A stretch of DNA of 64,000 bases from Amylostereum areolatum (GCA_012932865.1 SAXG01000003.1:1736001-1800000), one strand, 5' to 3'. Shown: positions 1 through 11,834, counted from the first letter of the stretch. Numbers and translations: made by a program. The notes: generated from the letters alone by a model not told the origin.

Positions 1-2031
1 GCGATAAGAGCACGGAAGGCGGCAAGAGGGGGGATATGTTTCTTAAGAACATCGTTCGTATGAATTTCTTAGGAGGAGCACAGACTATCGGAGAATATCT
101 ACTGCGGACCCCTGGATGTACGGATTTCTAAGAAGATATAGCACAATCTTACGAATCATGAGTAAGAAATTCCTATCACACATATGTCTACGAATCGGCT
201 ATAATTTCGGTTGGCCGTGTATATGACGTTATATCGCATTTCAAGTTGGTATAGTACGGTCCCGTGACGGCGTTGGGGCGATCCGATTCCGATCCCGACT
301 CCTTTCGCTTGCGCGGGCAAGTTCATCATCGACTGTACTTCCTTCTGCTTACTTGCAAAGTTGCACTTACGTGTTGAGTTCGAGGCTCGGCTCATCGGCG
401 CGTCGAGCAGGAGCTTCCGTCCGGCCCCAGTCCGCAATGATGCACGAGCACTAGTGTGTCCATCGCTGATCGGTAGGCAAGAAGAGTCCTCGAGATGCGC
501 CGTTGGACCGTTCGCGTTCGCGTTTGCGACAGTACTTTACCTTTACCGCTTACGCCCACGCCCACGCCCCACCCGTGCGCGATGGTGCGGGAGGCGATGA
601 TACATAATGCGAATGCAAATGACCACTTATTGTCGATTATGATGTGGGATACTATGTACTGCTTATTTGACTGACGCGATGGGGAGACGTCGCCACGGCG
701 CTTGCCACCGTGCGGCGGCGGCAGCGTCGGGATCGGAATTCGAGGGAATGGGGCGCGGGCGGAAGCCGTGCCGTGCCCGTCCGAAGTCTGTTTTTGACGT
801 GGATGCGCGAGGGACCTGGGGGGGGGGAGGAGAAGGAGGGAGGAAGGTGGAAGGTGGAAGGAGGAAGGAGGAAGGAGGAAGGAGGAAGGAGGTCGAGGAA
901 GAACGGCCCGCTGGACATCGTGGAGCGGTGCCCGGAAAGCTTAAAGGGAGGACGTCGACTTGGAGGGTGTTCGTCGTCGTCGTCGTTCGCTTTGGGCCTT
1001 CGCGATGGGTTTCCCGCGCGCGAAGATGGACAGAGCAGGAAAGTGCTTGGCCGCATCGTTCGCCAGCGGTGAGCTCGAGTCGGCCCAAAAGGCGGGTGGG
1101 GGAGAACGCGGTGAGGGTGCGATCCCAACTTTGGTCGTTCGTTCGTTCGCGCGTGAGCGGAGTGGAGAGCGCCGCCACGTTCGGCCATGGACGGCGTGCG
1201 TGTCCCCCCCCGTGCGATGACAATCCAAGTTACGCCCCCGACTCGAAAGGGGAGGGTGGCGGTCTGCGCGGAAAGAAGACGGGCAAGTTACGGGTACGTA
1301 CAGATGCAGTACATACGTACACGCATGCGCGGAGCCAGATCAAGGTCGTTGCCCTCGGGAGAGCGAGAGCGAGAGCTTGAGTGACGGACGGAAACGGGAC
1401 GCGCCCATCGGATTTCCGATGGGGGAGACGGGACGTGGGGACGGGTGGGAGTCGCTGGGAGTTTCTCGGCCGTTGAACCTGGCACGGACACGCGTCAGCC
1501 CGGACGAAAGGGGAGAACGTCCTCTACAGTGCTTGAGCGCTACTGGCACTGTAGGATCCTTTTTGGCCTGGAGACCGCGTGCGTTCGTGAGGGTGAAACG
1601 TTCACGTTCGCGGAGGCGGGTCGGTCATGACGCGTCGCCGCCGTCAGATTCGTAGCCAACCCATCGAGTCGAAGAGTCGAAGAAGGATGAATCAGAGCTT
1701 TGGCCGGGTGCTCGATCGGAGGAACGGAACAGAGAAACAGAGTGGCGCTTGATCTCAGAGGGAGGACGCGATCAGACCAAGTTTCGAGAAACGGTCCCGT
1801 CGTAGCTTACGTTCGATCAGAGCGTGTTCGCGGAGGGCGCGCGCCAGCGAGGACATTGTACAAGGTAAGTAGGTTGCACGCTTTCTTTCCTGCACACACC
1901 CACACGAACGCGGACGCGAATCAGAACCCGGCGCGCGCATAGCAGACCGGAATGAACAGCACTCACATTCAATATTCACCACTCCGCAGCACAGCTTAGC
2001 TTGCCACATCCACTTGGCAGACGAAGAAGCC
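1..2031. other. Left-edge intergenic region, no gene supported
   Basis: No reading frame here has splice-linked, protein-like composition. The overlapping frames at about 650-1380 on both strands are products of GC-rich, purine-biased DNA and have low-complexity translations. Near the left end, copies of TTCTTAAGAA or TTCTAAGAA-like palindromes recur around 40-50, 65-75 and 125-135. They resemble loose heat-shock half-sites, but no gene start is in view to attach them to. The stretch lies downstream of the reductase gene that ends at 2032 on the minus strand. Confidence 0.55.
836..893. repeat. GGAAGGA/GGAAGGT purine minisatellite
   Basis: About eight imperfect tandem copies of a 7-base unit (GGAAGGA or GGAAGGT) sit directly after a run of Gs at 820-830. 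All purines are on the plus strand. It is non-coding and explains the long overlapping open frames around it. Confidence 0.85.
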
Positions 2032-3544
2032 TCAGGCCCCACTCGCCCACGCCCAGTCCTTCAGCCCCGCCTCCTCGAACGCGCCCATCGCCGCCGCCGC
2101 AAGCCTGTCCAGCTCCTCCGCCCGCACCCCCGCCTTCGCCTCCCGCCACGCCCTCACCGCCCGATGCACCTCCCCCAGCGTCGTCATCCCCAGCACCGTC
2201 GGCATCGCCCCCTCCCGCACGCCCCCCTCCCCCTCCGCCTTCCTTCACCGCCCACCCGATCGCCACCGCCGGCAGCCCGCCCTCCCACCCTTCGCACCGC
2301 CGCACCGCCTCCGGCCGCCGCCGCGCGCAGGGCCGCGGACGCGGGGTGCCACCCGGGCGGCGTCGGCGTGAGCAAGCCCATCGCGAGCGGGGACGCGGTG
2401 AGCACCTGCGCCACCTGGGCGCGGCGCGCGAACGCGGGCAGGAACGGCAGCAGCGTCGCGTTTTGGAGCGTGAGCTGGCCGTAGGAGAGCACCGCGTCCA
2501 GCGGGCGGAAGGGCGCGGTGTGCGTGGCGAGGATGGACAGCCGCAAGAGCGTCGGGAGCGGCAAGCCCTGGCGAACAGAACATAAAAAACCGGGGTTCAG
2601 TTTTCCGAACGGTCGACGCGGGTGAAGAGGGGGAGAGGAGGACCGCACCCGTGATGCCGACGCGCTTGACGAGCCCCTCGTCCTGCATCTTCCTCAGCTC
2701 CGCGATCCCCTGCAGAATCCGCTCGTCCCCCGCGCCCCTCACCGCGCCCGCCTGCCCCTCCCCCAGCCCATACGCCGCCGCCTCCGCGCCCACCGCGCCC
2801 GCGTGCACGCCCTCCGTCCGCGGGCCGACCTGCGGCGCGACGAACTCGGTGTCGTGGAGGTAGACGACGTCGAGGTAGGGCGTGTGCAGCCGCGCGAGCG
2901 ACCGCGCGACGCTGCGCCGGAGCGTCGCGGGCGTGTAGTCGAACGCGTCGGGCCCGTACCGGCCGCACTTGGTCATCTGGCACCCCGCGCGCGCCCGATC
3001 TTCGATCAGCGATGCGGTGGAAAGGGAAGGGAGGGGGACATGCATAGCCATACCAGCTGGTAGGACGCGCGCGGAAACTCGGGCTCGAGCGCTTTGAGCG
3101 CGGTGCCGAGCACGATCTCGGACACGCCGTAGTACGGCGAGGTGTCGAAGGAGCGGATGCCGTATCTTCCACCCCGCCCCACCCCGCCCCACATCATCTC
3201 AGCGCCGTCGAGAGCGCGAAAAAAACGCGAACACAGGACCTACCGCAGAGCGAGGCGGATCGTCCGCAGCGGGACGGTCGCTCTCCAGCAGCGTCTCGCT
3301 GCTGTAAAAGTGGGACCACGCGGCGGCGCCGAAGACGAGCGAGGACACGCGGAACGGCCCGATTTCTTCCTGGCGATGGAGAGAAAGGAGGGTCAGAGGG
3401 AGGCTACGCGTGCGGCGGAGGTGGGGGGAGATTCGCGGTTACCAGCGCGCGGCCGGGTTGGGGCTTGTCTTCGGCGTCGTCAGGGATGGTCTCGAGCGGG
3501 GGCAGCGTGAACACGGGCTGAACGGAGTCCAGGGCGATGACCAT
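2032..3544 (-). CDS. ARA2: Aldo/keto reductase, D-arabinose/L-galactose dehydrogenase type (Ara2-like)
   Basis: Cytosolic NAD(P)-dependent reductase of the AKR superfamily, closest by eye to yeast Ara2 (D-arabinose 1-dehydrogenase, erythroascorbate pathway). Introns separate exons carrying, in order: GPFRVSSLVFGAA; the catalytic-Tyr region FDTSPYYG with SE-LGTAL; MTKCGRYG with the catalytic Lys; LDVVYLHDTEF with the His; GLVKRVGITG; then LSYGQLTLQNATLLPF, LTASPLAMGLLT and PTVLGMTTLGEVH, a cofactor-loop/C-terminal block typical of Ara2. The start ATG at 3544 lies directly ahead of an exon ending at a GT donor. The stop is at 2032. Two places in the last exon, C2311-2312 and the six-C run at 2222-2227, each carry one base too many for a continuous frame; discounting one base at each gives an uninterrupted family-like C-terminus. 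It could be a young pseudogene, but the rest is intact. The exact sugar substrate is inferred. Confidence 0.85.
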
Positions 3545-3835
3545 GGTGCAGAGTCAAAAAAAAGTATGTTTCGAGTAGGATGCGGAGGGGGATGGATGAG
3601 AGAGAAAATCGAGAGGGAGGAGCGGGAGACAGACGGTTTAAGACCACGTCCCCAGCGCATCGATCACGCCCCGGCCCGGCAGTCACAAGGGTCCGCCGCG
3701 CCCCCACTCACGTCCCGCTCAGAAAGACAAAAGCAAAAAAAGAGACGGAAACGGCCAACGTCGATTGCGGTCGCTAGCATACAATTAGCCACGCCCTCTC
3801 CCTTCCAAGCCAAGCTCCCCCCCGACCAACGCCTC

Positions 3836-4339
3836 CTACAGCTTGCCCCGGGACCAACTGCGGGCATGCATTAGTCACATCCACATGCGAGATGAAGGGC
3901 AGAGGACGAGCAACGCACCTCTTCTTGAACTCCTGGTTCACGGCGGCCATCTTCACGTTCTCGTCGGGCTGGACGGTGTTCCAAGGCGTCGGGTTCGACT
4001 TGGTCCAAACGACTGGACCGGGGGGGGAGGGGAGGGGAGGACACGAACAAGTCAAATTCCGCTCCGAGGGGGTGACGACGACCGACAGAGCTCACCGTTG
4101 GGCCCGCGAGCGAGACGGGTGAGGTACCAGGTGCCCCCCGCCACGACGACGCCAACAATAGCGTAACTGCAACACGCCGTCAGTCCCGCCCCTCACAGCC
4201 CAAACGGGTGTCAAACCTACATCGGAACCGCCTAAGCCCGCCGTCAGCCCTAGCCTTCCAGCTCGCACACAGCGGGGGAGACACGCACCTCGACGGCGAA
4301 CCAGTGCTTTGCGAATCCTCGGCGCAGTGAGTTGGCCAT
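3836..4339 (-). CDS. NDUFA4/B12D (MLRQ) family respiratory-chain accessory subunit
   Basis: Small inner-mitochondrial-membrane protein of the NDUFA4/B12D family, an accessory subunit associated with complex I or cytochrome c oxidase. Five exons can be placed: 4289-4339 (MANSLRRGFAKHWFAVE), an 11-base exon at 4221-4231, 4096-4166 (the single membrane segment YAIVGVVVAGGTWYLTRLARGPN in two overlapping parts: YAIVGVVVAGG, then TWYLTRLARGPN), 3919-4012 (VVWTKSNPTPWNTVQPDE, then NVKMAAVNQEFKK) and a short last exon giving a tail ending RGKL. Splicing through the 11-base exon restores the AVPIYAIVG junction expected of the family. The total is about 80-85 residues, the usual size. The LTRLARGP and NP-PWN signatures are diagnostic. 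It lies head-to-tail upstream of the reductase on the same strand, about 290 bp away. Confidence 0.88.
4221..4231 (-). other. 11-base microexon of the NDUFA4-like gene
   Basis: On the minus strand the sequence is ...TTAG, then 11 exon bases, then GTAGGT.... It lies between the exons ending at 4289 and starting at 4166. Including it keeps frame and supplies the residues AVPI between FAVE and YAIVG, matching the family. It is too short for gene finders that use a minimum exon length. Confidence 0.8.
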
Positions 4340-5035
4340 AATGTGTAAATACGAACGAGACTGAGTGGTGGTGTGCTCGTCCTCGCGGCGACCGCTCCCG
4401 CAAACTAGGCCGCTCATCCTTTCCCACGGTCTGGACTTTACGACGTCCCGAAAACTTCCGGTCAGACCTCGACACACCGAGGCCGCTCGCCGCCCTATGT
4501 CAAAAGTGCTGATACCTTCATCCTCATGCACACCGTTCTTGAGGAAAAAAACCGTAGATGCATAGGGTCATAGGAGGTCGATAGCAAAGGCTATTTTCAC
4601 AAGGGGGTCTTCAACGTCAAGAACATGTACAAAAACAAGAAGGAAGAGTCCGAGAAACGTCCGATCGTATATGGAGTACAAACGTAACGTGCGGAGACGT
4701 TAAAATGCACCGACGGATCTGAGTTTGCAGACAACGGGGGAGGGGGAGGGGAGGGGGAGGGGGGAGTGGGGGGTAAGAGAGCGTCAAGCTCTTCGATGAT
4801 GATGATGATGGATAGACAAGGATAAGTGTACATCGAAAAGTCAGAATAATGATAACCGGAAAGGCATCAAGAAAGAACTCGACACAAGGCAAACGTCGAT
4901 CGTACAGGCGAAGGGTGTCCATGAACATAGCGTGTGAAGAACCGAACGGGAAGGGGCATAACGGGGGAGGGGACGCGTACGATGGTGAGCCTGCTGGGAC
5001 AAACAAGATCAACCAGGACGAATCGTTCGGAGGCA
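4340..5035. other. Intergenic: promoter of the NDUFA4-like gene and 3' region of the coiled-coil gene
   Basis: The first part is upstream of the minus-strand gene starting at 4339. The rest follows the stop at 5036 of the coiled-coil gene and probably holds its 3' UTR. It contains the G-rich tract and GAT repeat listed separately. No further gene was seen. Confidence 0.6.
4735..4811. repeat. G-rich tract (G-quadruplex-like) followed by (GAT)n
   Basis: From 4735 to about 4774 the plus strand is runs of 4-6 Gs separated by single A or T, which could form a quadruplex. A (GAT)n microsatellite follows at 4795-4811. Both lie in the likely 3' UTR of the gene ending at 5036, so the transcript would carry the C-rich strand. 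Confidence 0.8.
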
Positions 5036-8000
5036 TCACAAAACCATCGCATCGTCCCCGCACCGAGGGCACCTCCCAACAGCCGACTCTCCACCCTGCC
5101 GCTCCTCCTGCATCCTCAAACGGAGCCGACGCAATTGACGCTCCTTGGGCACGAACCCCCGCTTCTCCTGCGGCTTTGTCCCGGGCTTTCCACCACCGAA
5201 CAGCATCGGCATGAACGTCGGGGGCGCACTGCGCCCCTCGGAAGCCACGCTGCTCACCGAGCTCGCGCTCGCGCTCTCGGACACGGCGCACAAGGCGGAC
5301 GCAGCCACCTTGCCCGCCGCGCGCGTGGACCACGGGAACGCCGAAAGCGGGATCAGGTTCGTGAAGGTTTGGAATGAAAGTCGTGACGGCGTCGCAAGCC
5401 CGTTGTGCAGGTTCAGCAGCATCGGATCGGACGCAGCGGGCTGTTCTGAAGACCTAAAGTACGGCGCGGGGTCGGCTATGAGACGACCATGCACAAATGA
5501 TCAGACATACTCAATGGTAATTTGGGTTGAGAGGTCACACCATTGCCCACTGCCTTGCTTGGACTGAGCGGGATCCGGGCCTGCGGAAGGGCGGGAAGCG
5601 ACTTGCGTTGAGGCTGAGGCAGGAAGGTGGGCGCTGCCATGGTCGGGATCTTAGAAGGCGACGGCGAACTCTTGCGTGGCTGGGGGATGAACGACGGCCG
5701 CGCACCGCCACGCTTGGAAGGAGGGGTGATGAACGAACTCGTGGGCTCTTGAGATGGCGAGAATCGAGGTGACGGAATAGGAGACGTGCTAGAGAACCGC
5801 TTCAAAGACGAGGCGCGGGGAATGGAGGACGGGGAAGCCTTGGAAAGCGACGAGCTGACCGGAGTCTGAGGAGGTTCGAAGTCACTGCTCCTCGGTGAGA
5901 ACGAGAACGATTCGTCGCCCTCATCGAAGGGCTGAAAAGACGTGCCCCGGTTTACGAGCAACCGGGGATTGGATCAAGGGAGAGGCCTCCGCCGCAGGTG
6001 TTGACGGTGCTGCGTATTCAGGTGGGATGGAGAAGACGAATTTGATCCCACCCTCGTCCTCCTCGCCGATGAACTCTTCGTGGGGGGGCAGGTCTGTAGA
6101 TCCCTCTTCCTCGTATTCTTCTTCATCTTCCTCCACAACACTGTCCAAGCCAGCGTTGGCGCTGTCGAAGACCTCTACGCCTACATCAGCCGGAAGGACG
6201 AACGGCGGGAGCTCGTCGTCGTCAGTGGCCTCCTGGCCAAAGAATCCTTTGGAGAAGGGGTTGTTGGAAGCGTCGGAAAGAGTGTAGCCAAGTGGTGGGG
6301 AGTCATCAAGGTCTTCCAGGCATCCGAAGAAGCGATCGACCTCCTCTGTGCGCTGTTGCCCAGCCGCCGAGACAGTGCCCTTGGCAGGGAACGACCAGGC
6401 CTTGATAAGCGATTCGCTACGTTCATGAGTGGGAGAGGTCGACGGGGAAGCAGCGGATGAGGTAGGAGAAGACGGGACGTCCAAACTGAGGTGCGAGTCG
6501 GAGCGAGGGAAGTCGCCGAATGATGAGCTAGCATCGATGCTGTCAGCATAGTCATCGTCCCCTTCATCCTCGTAGCCTGCTAGGCCATCCTCTTCGCCTG
6601 AGAAGAGGGAATCGTCCTCGTCCTCCTCGATTACGGCGCCAAGTTCCAAGCCTCTCTTGCTTGGAGAGCCTTGCGCAGACCCCACGTCGGTAACGTCCGA
6701 GTCGACGGACATGTTGGCCACGGCCCAACGATGGCCGAAAGGGGCAGGACTGGGGGAAGAAAGAGTCGGGTTTCGGGGTGCTGAGGGCGCCGACGCTCTC
6801 CAACTCCCTCTCAAGGTCCTGTCTCCGCCGGACCTCGTCGTCCAGAGCAGCCTTCAGACGGATAACCTCAGCCTGTGCCGCTTCTCCCCTGCATAGATCG
6901 TCCTGGAGGGCAGCATGAGCGATCCGAGTGCTCTCGAGCTCCGCCTCTAAGGAGGCGTACCTATGCTGCCAGTCTGCAGCAAGCGCCTCCTTCTCCTCGG
7001 CGACCTTAACAGCGGTGCGCCGCTCCACCTCGAGCAGGCCGACACGCTCGCGGGCGACCCACGCCTCGCGGCGCTCCTGGTCAACCCGACGTGCCAACGT
7101 CCCGGTCTGCTTTTCCAGATCGGCAACGCGGGTGCGCCACCCATCCACGTCCTTCTTCAGCTCGTCACGCTCAGCTTTGAGATCCGCAAGGAGCTGAAGC
7201 ATTTCGTCACTGGGCTCCGAAGTGCTTTGAGAGGAGACATCAGACTGAAAGGACTGGGGACGGCTCCGGGACTTGAGGGCGGCCTCGAGGTCTGAGATGC
7301 GCTGGACGAGCGCCGCCTGTGACTGGTAGAGAAACTGATGCTCGCTGTCGAGAAACGGCCGGCTGTTCGACCAGTCACTGTCCGATTCCAGGGAAGCGCG
7401 GCGCTCGGAGGTTGGAGTCGCCTCGGGTGTGGGCAATCCGTGCGCACTGGAGTGGGAAGGTTTATAGGAGATGCTGCTCCGCTTTTTGGGTGCTTCGAAG
7501 CCGTCGGAGGAGATGGAGGACACGCTGTCGCTGTGATAGGTCAATGAAGAGCGACGAAAAGGCCCCATCATGGGCATGCCAGGGGAGATAGCCAACGGCG
7601 GGCGCCTGGTAGCAGGGGTGACGAAGGAAGGGGAGACTCCAGCGCTTGCGGAGACATTAGGGGAGGCGGTGAGTGTAAGGGACTTGAGGCCAGGAACCTT
7701 AGGGCTGGGAGTATACGCCGGGGTAGGGAGGTCGCCATTGACAGGAACGACATTGTCCGGAGTCAAAGAGAGCTTGCGGAGGTTAAGACCCATAGGACGA
7801 TGGCGTGCAGAAACCGGGGTCGTGTTTTCCGTCGAGAATTCGGCGGGAGTGGGAGGAGGAACTTCAGGTGTGGCGATATCATCGTCCTCCTCCTCCTCTT
7901 CCTCGACCAGCGTGTGAAGCTGATCCTTGCTTGTGGAAGTGGCGGCCACGAGGTGCTTGCCGAAGGAATCACGCTTGCCGGAGAGCCCGCTCAACCCGGA

Positions 8001-8696
8001 ACCAAAGCCACCCCCAATACCGGGCGGGTAAGAGGGTTTGGTCGCTGCCGAGGAAAGGATAAGAATAGAGCCCCATCATCCAACCATGAAAAAACGGCTC
8101 ACGGAAGTCGTAAATGCGTCGCTCCAGTTCAGGCGTGGTAAGTTCCGGGATTTCGACGGTTGAAAACTGGTCTGGGCCTGCTTTGCCCTCGAGAGCCCAG
8201 AGAGCCCGGCGGCGGATGGAGTCCTTGTCGCCAAGGTTGATGTTGTTCTCGTTGTGGCTCGGGGGGAGATCAGGGAGGGAGACGCCCATCATTTCGGCGG
8301 ACTCGCGACGTGTGGACACGGACGAGCGCCTGCGATGATGCGAGTTGCGATTGCCGTTGGAAGAGTTGGAGATGCTAGAAGAAGAAGAATGGAAAGAAGG
8401 CATATCGTTCGTAGAATTGCTAGAAAGAGAGAAAGAAAGGGAGGGGGTGGAGGAGACGGAAGTGTTGCGAGAGTGGGAGCGTCCGTGTGAAAAACGCTTG
8501 GAGGGGACGGAGTTGGGCGTTGGGGACGGTCCGCCAAGCCTGAAGGACTGAAACTGGGGAAAGGGCGAAAGGTCAAAAAAGAAAGGAGGAAAGGAGGAGA
8601 AGGAAGAGGACGGACCCTCTTCTTGTCGGCGATGGAGTCGTCGTCTCTGGCGGTGCTGGCGAGGAAGTCTGAGTTGCGGTCCATGAATTGGGTCAT
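5036..8696 (-). CDS. Large disordered protein with a central coiled coil, function unknown
   Basis: Not matched to a named family. The start is ATG 8696 (MTQFMDRNSDFLAST...) and the first intron follows at DKKR. The next exon has Ser/Asn-rich sequence, then a globular-looking stretch (RRALWALEGKAGPDQF, TPELERRIYDFREPFFHGWMMG). Then come Ser/Pro-rich disorder, a heptad-rich coiled coil at about 6900-7290 (LEAALKSRSRP through DDEVRRRQDLERE), an acidic segment (EEDEDDSLFSGEEDG) and a Ser/Pro-rich tail. The C-terminus has basic residues and CPRCGDD. The frame breaks at an A-run at 8054-8056 and a C-run at 5945-5948; each reads through if one base is extra. A further shift near 6745-6800 fits a 55-base intron ending CCCCCAG. 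Basidiomycete proteins of this type are usually annotated hypothetical. A scaffold or cell-polarity role would be a guess. Confidence 0.7.
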
Positions 8697-9068
8697 TGTT
8701 GGGTAGAAAAGAGTGGAGGTGCTGCGGTAGCGTGGGGAGAGTAAAGAAAGGAAGAGGACCGAAGAGGTTCAGAGGAGTACAGGCGCAGAACGAGCGCAAA
8801 GCCGAGGACGGCCACAGAGGAGGTGGTGGTGGCGAGGGAGGAAGAGCGCTCTGGCGGCCATTCCAACATGCATCAGCCAGCGTCAGCCACCTGATTGGAT
8901 TCGATCCCCCCTTGGAACCCCCCGACTCCGACTGCTCCCACTGCAGGGACTCCCGTCCGCCATCGCCCAGTGCCTGGATCCCTCCCCCCCAGCCCATCCG
9001 AGACCCCCAACTCTCCCTGGAGGCTGGCGGGCGCGGGCAACCGTGAACTGCCCTCTGCGGAAGCGGAA
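8697..9068. other. Divergent promoter region
   Basis: About 370 bp between the starts of the coiled-coil gene (-) and the isochorismatase-fold gene (+). It is pyrimidine-rich towards each start. No clear TATA box or palindromic operator was found. Confidence 0.5.
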
Positions 9069-10064
9069 ATGGCCGCGACCGTCCTCCGTCGCCTTGCACT
9101 CCCTATCACCAGTTGCCAATCTGCATCCCCTCCCCACCGCTCTCTCCTTCCCCTCATCATGGCCGCCGTAGTCAAAATCGTCCCAGGTCGCACCATCTTC
9201 TTTCTCTGCGACATGCAGACCAGGTTCAGTGAGATCCTTCCCATTCCTCGCGCCTTCCGCTTCCTCTCACCGACCGTCACAAGGAATCGCCATCCATGGC
9301 TTCGACCACCTGATCTCCACAGGCAGGAAAATGCTCAAGGCAGCCAAGGTGCCTTTCCCCTCCGCTCGCACCCCGCTTGCAACAAGCTGACCGCTCCATA
9401 ATCCAGATCCTCGACGTCCCCGTAATCATCACGGAGCAAAATCCCAAAGGCAATCCTGCATCTTTCATTGAGCTCATCCGACCGTTCATAACGCCCTGCC
9501 GCCAGCTCTTGGACCAACCGTTCCCGAACTGTCTCCCGCGGAGTTCCAGCTAGGCCCGCTTCATCTCGGAACCTTCGACAAAACTCTCTTCTCCATGGCG
9601 ACCCCCGACGTGCTCTCTCTTCTGAACAAACACAACACCAAATCTGTCGTTCTCTTTGGCATCGAAGTGAGCATGCCTTCCCCAGACTTTCGTGGGTTCC
9701 CCCTGACAAGACAACAGTCCCATGTATGCGTTCTGCAATCGACTCTGGATCTCTTATCGGCCGGATACGACGTCCATGTCCTCGCCGACGGCGTGTCCAG
9801 CTGTAACCAAGAGGAAGTTCCGTTCGCCTTGGCTCTCATGCGCCAGGCAGGCGCGCAAATCACAACCAGCGAGAGTCTCCTCTTTCAACTTCAGAGTACG
9901 TCCACTCCGTATATCTCGCGACTTGCCTCTCACTCGTTTCCCTAGAGGACTCGTCTTCGCCGAATTTCAAGGCCTTCTCGAACACAATCAAGGAGGAAAA
10001 GGATACGACAAGGACTGTCTTGGAAGGCTTGTTGCCTGTCCGCTCAGTACGCTCGGTACTATAG
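9069..10064 (+). CDS. Isochorismatase-fold hydrolase (ISOC1/2-like)
   Basis: Cysteine-hydrolase fold related to animal ISOC1/ISOC2 and bacterial YcaC-like proteins; the substrate is unknown. FLCDMQTRF carries the Asp, TGRKMLKAAK the probable Lys region, IITEQNPKALGPTVPEL the conserved Gln/Asn loop, and SHVCVLQSTLDLL the nucleophilic Cys. The last exon (EDSSSPNFKAFS...) ends at TAG 10062-10064. Two ATGs compete: 9069, which adds an Arg-containing basic stretch that could target mitochondria, and 9159 (MAAVVKIVPGRTIFFL), where homology begins. I span the longer form. One intron, 9450-9505, uses a GC donor. The others are GT-AG. Confidence 0.85.
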
Positions 10065-10421
10065 CCCAATAGCTGTCAGACCCAGCTCATCATCTATACT
10101 GTATCATTACAACATTTGGGTGTGGAACGCTACGCAGTATATGACGTGTATTAATCGATGCAGTTCCTCCTTACTGCTCACTGAAATTTAAGTCGCCCAT
10201 ACTTATGTGTGGTTTCCCTCGAGCTGCGACTGCTGAGTGTCAGGAGTTCGCGACGCGTTCTGTCACGTGATAGACCGCGGCTTAGCGCTCTTCGGACTCT
10301 AGAAGTCTAAGCTCTACTTATTAGTAGTTTACTTACAACTTCCTTGCACACAATCCTCCTCGTTCTGCCACCTCGAAGCTCTCATATCAACCCCCATATC
10401 CTTATATATCATCAAGTCACG
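10065..10421. other. Intergenic, promoter of the DUF1748 gene
   Basis: About 360 bp, with lower GC than its neighbours. The sequence CTTATATATC at about 10400-10410 lies 15-20 bp before the ATG at 10422, probably too close to act as a TATA box. Nothing else was recognised. Confidence 0.5.
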
Positions 10422-10877
10422 ATGTTTGGGAAACTCTTCCACCTCGGATTCGACGCCCTCCTCATCGCCGCCTTCCTTGCCGGCGTGAAACGTTCGACCG
10501 GCCTGACGTGCGTTACTTGCTTTTCTACTACACGCTGCCCGCCCCCTCACCTTGAATCGCACCACCGCCACATGTAGACCTTCTCTAGCTCAGGTTCCGA
10601 ACAAGGATATCCGCCGTGAGTGGCTTACAGTTACACGTCGCTGGTGTGGACCTCCGTGATCCTGACATCTTAACAGAAATCTTGCGTTCTTACCTCGAAT
10701 TCGGTGCGTCATTCGCTTCTCATGCTTGCCTTTGGTTCTTATACGACCTGCAGGAGAATATGCCTTCGATTTCGCGGTCGTCGTGTTTGGGGTGCGTTGT
10801 CCGAGCTGTTACGCTCTGCATCTGGTCGCACTACTAAACTATCGCAGCGCTCCCCGTCGTTCGAAAGGAAACACTGA
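10422..10877 (+). CDS. DUF1748 small mitochondrial membrane protein
   Basis: Very small fungal protein of the DUF1748 family (yeast YJL127C-B/Mco6 type), reported at mitochondria; molecular role unknown. The first exon gives MFGKLFHLGFDALLIAAFLA and then GVKRSTGLT, the family hallmark of a hydrophobic helix followed by GVKRSTGL. Short exons follow: VPNKDIR, then EILRSYLEFG, then EYAFDFAVVVFG, with a short tail ending at TGA 10875-10877. All junctions have GT donors (GTGCGT, GTGAGT) and AG acceptors. The protein is about 75 residues, the usual size. Four or five exons for so short a protein makes it easy to miss. Confidence 0.85.
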
Positions 10878-11105
10878 AGCACTCTTTTATCCCTCGTTAC
10901 CCACGCTTTCCCTCGCATCGTACGTCCCTCCTGCTTGCTCTGCTCAAGAGATGCTAAACTTGACGCCAGACGCTATCCTGTACCCTTCCACTTCCGGTCA
11001 TCTCGCTTCTCATCTGTCCAATGTCATAATTTATGCATCTCAGCCTGCCCGACAACTCGTACACATGTGACTCCATGCCCCCATGCAGAGATCTTCCTAT
11101 GTGGT

Positions 11106-11619
11106 TTATCCAAGGAAATTGAACACAAAGAAGTGCAGTATGACGGAACCGATGGCGAAGTCTGCGAATGCGCTGGACATTGCGTTGAGTGACGAGACAC
11201 GACCGGTAGCGGGGGCAACATACCGTTCAGGGGACACGTCCTTGAAGAGCGTTCGATTCTCTTGGTTGACTTGCGATCGCAGAGACGCAGTGAGCACGAA
11301 CTGGCCCACTGTGCTCGAGAATCTGTGGGTGGTAATCAATGAGACACAGCCGCATGAGCATTGCGTGAGAGAGCACGCACCCAGCCAAAAATGCGTTGAA
11401 AGGGAAGCTGGTGACGAGTACGCAGTAGATGAACTGAAAGACGCCGGAAAGGATGAGGAAGACAAGGAAGGAATCGACGAATTTGAGTCTGGAGGGGGTG
11501 TTGTCGACGTAGGCCTTCCAGAGGGACTGCGCTGCACTAGACGCGGCGGAGGACGAGGGCAAAGGAGCGGTCTTTCCCTGCGCGGGGACAGCTTTTGAAG
11601 TAGGCTTTGTGACTGCCAT
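11106..11619 (-). CDS. OST2: Oligosaccharyltransferase subunit Ost2/DAD1
   Basis: Subunit of the ER oligosaccharyltransferase that transfers the lipid-linked glycan to Asn on nascent proteins. ATG at 11619 (MAVTKPTSKAVPAQG). Three membrane segments: KFVDSFLVFLILSGVFQFIY, the FPFNAFLAGCVLSHAM segment, and FADFAIGSVILHFFVFNFLG at the very C-terminus. FPFNAFL, FLAGC, QFVL--SLR-Q-N and the terminal FVFNFLG are diagnostic of DAD1/Ost2. Two introns interrupt the second half (after SHAMLM- and after the QVNQEN...F block). The stop is at 11106-11108. Its promoter is shared with the divergent ribosomal protein gene, 215 bp away. A fungal N-terminal Ala/Ser extension precedes the conserved part. Confidence 0.95.
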
Positions 11620-11834
11620 TGTCGTGGAATTCAGATGTGTGAGGGAGGATGGGAAACGCGACGTGGAGGAACGAGCTGCGACACGGCCCGCTCGGACTGG
11701 AAGCGCCGGCCAAACAGTGTCGCGACGCCAAATACCGCGTCTCCCAGAAAATACCACCTCAAGCGCGCGTCCCTCATCCTCCCGACCGACCCGGCTCTCT
11801 CTCCGTCTCTTCGTCTCTTTCCTCGGCAGTCAGC

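Noticed and set aside
652..1380. Long overlapping open frames on both strands
   Set aside because: Low-complexity translations of a purine repeat and GC-rich DNA; no splice partners or conserved motif.
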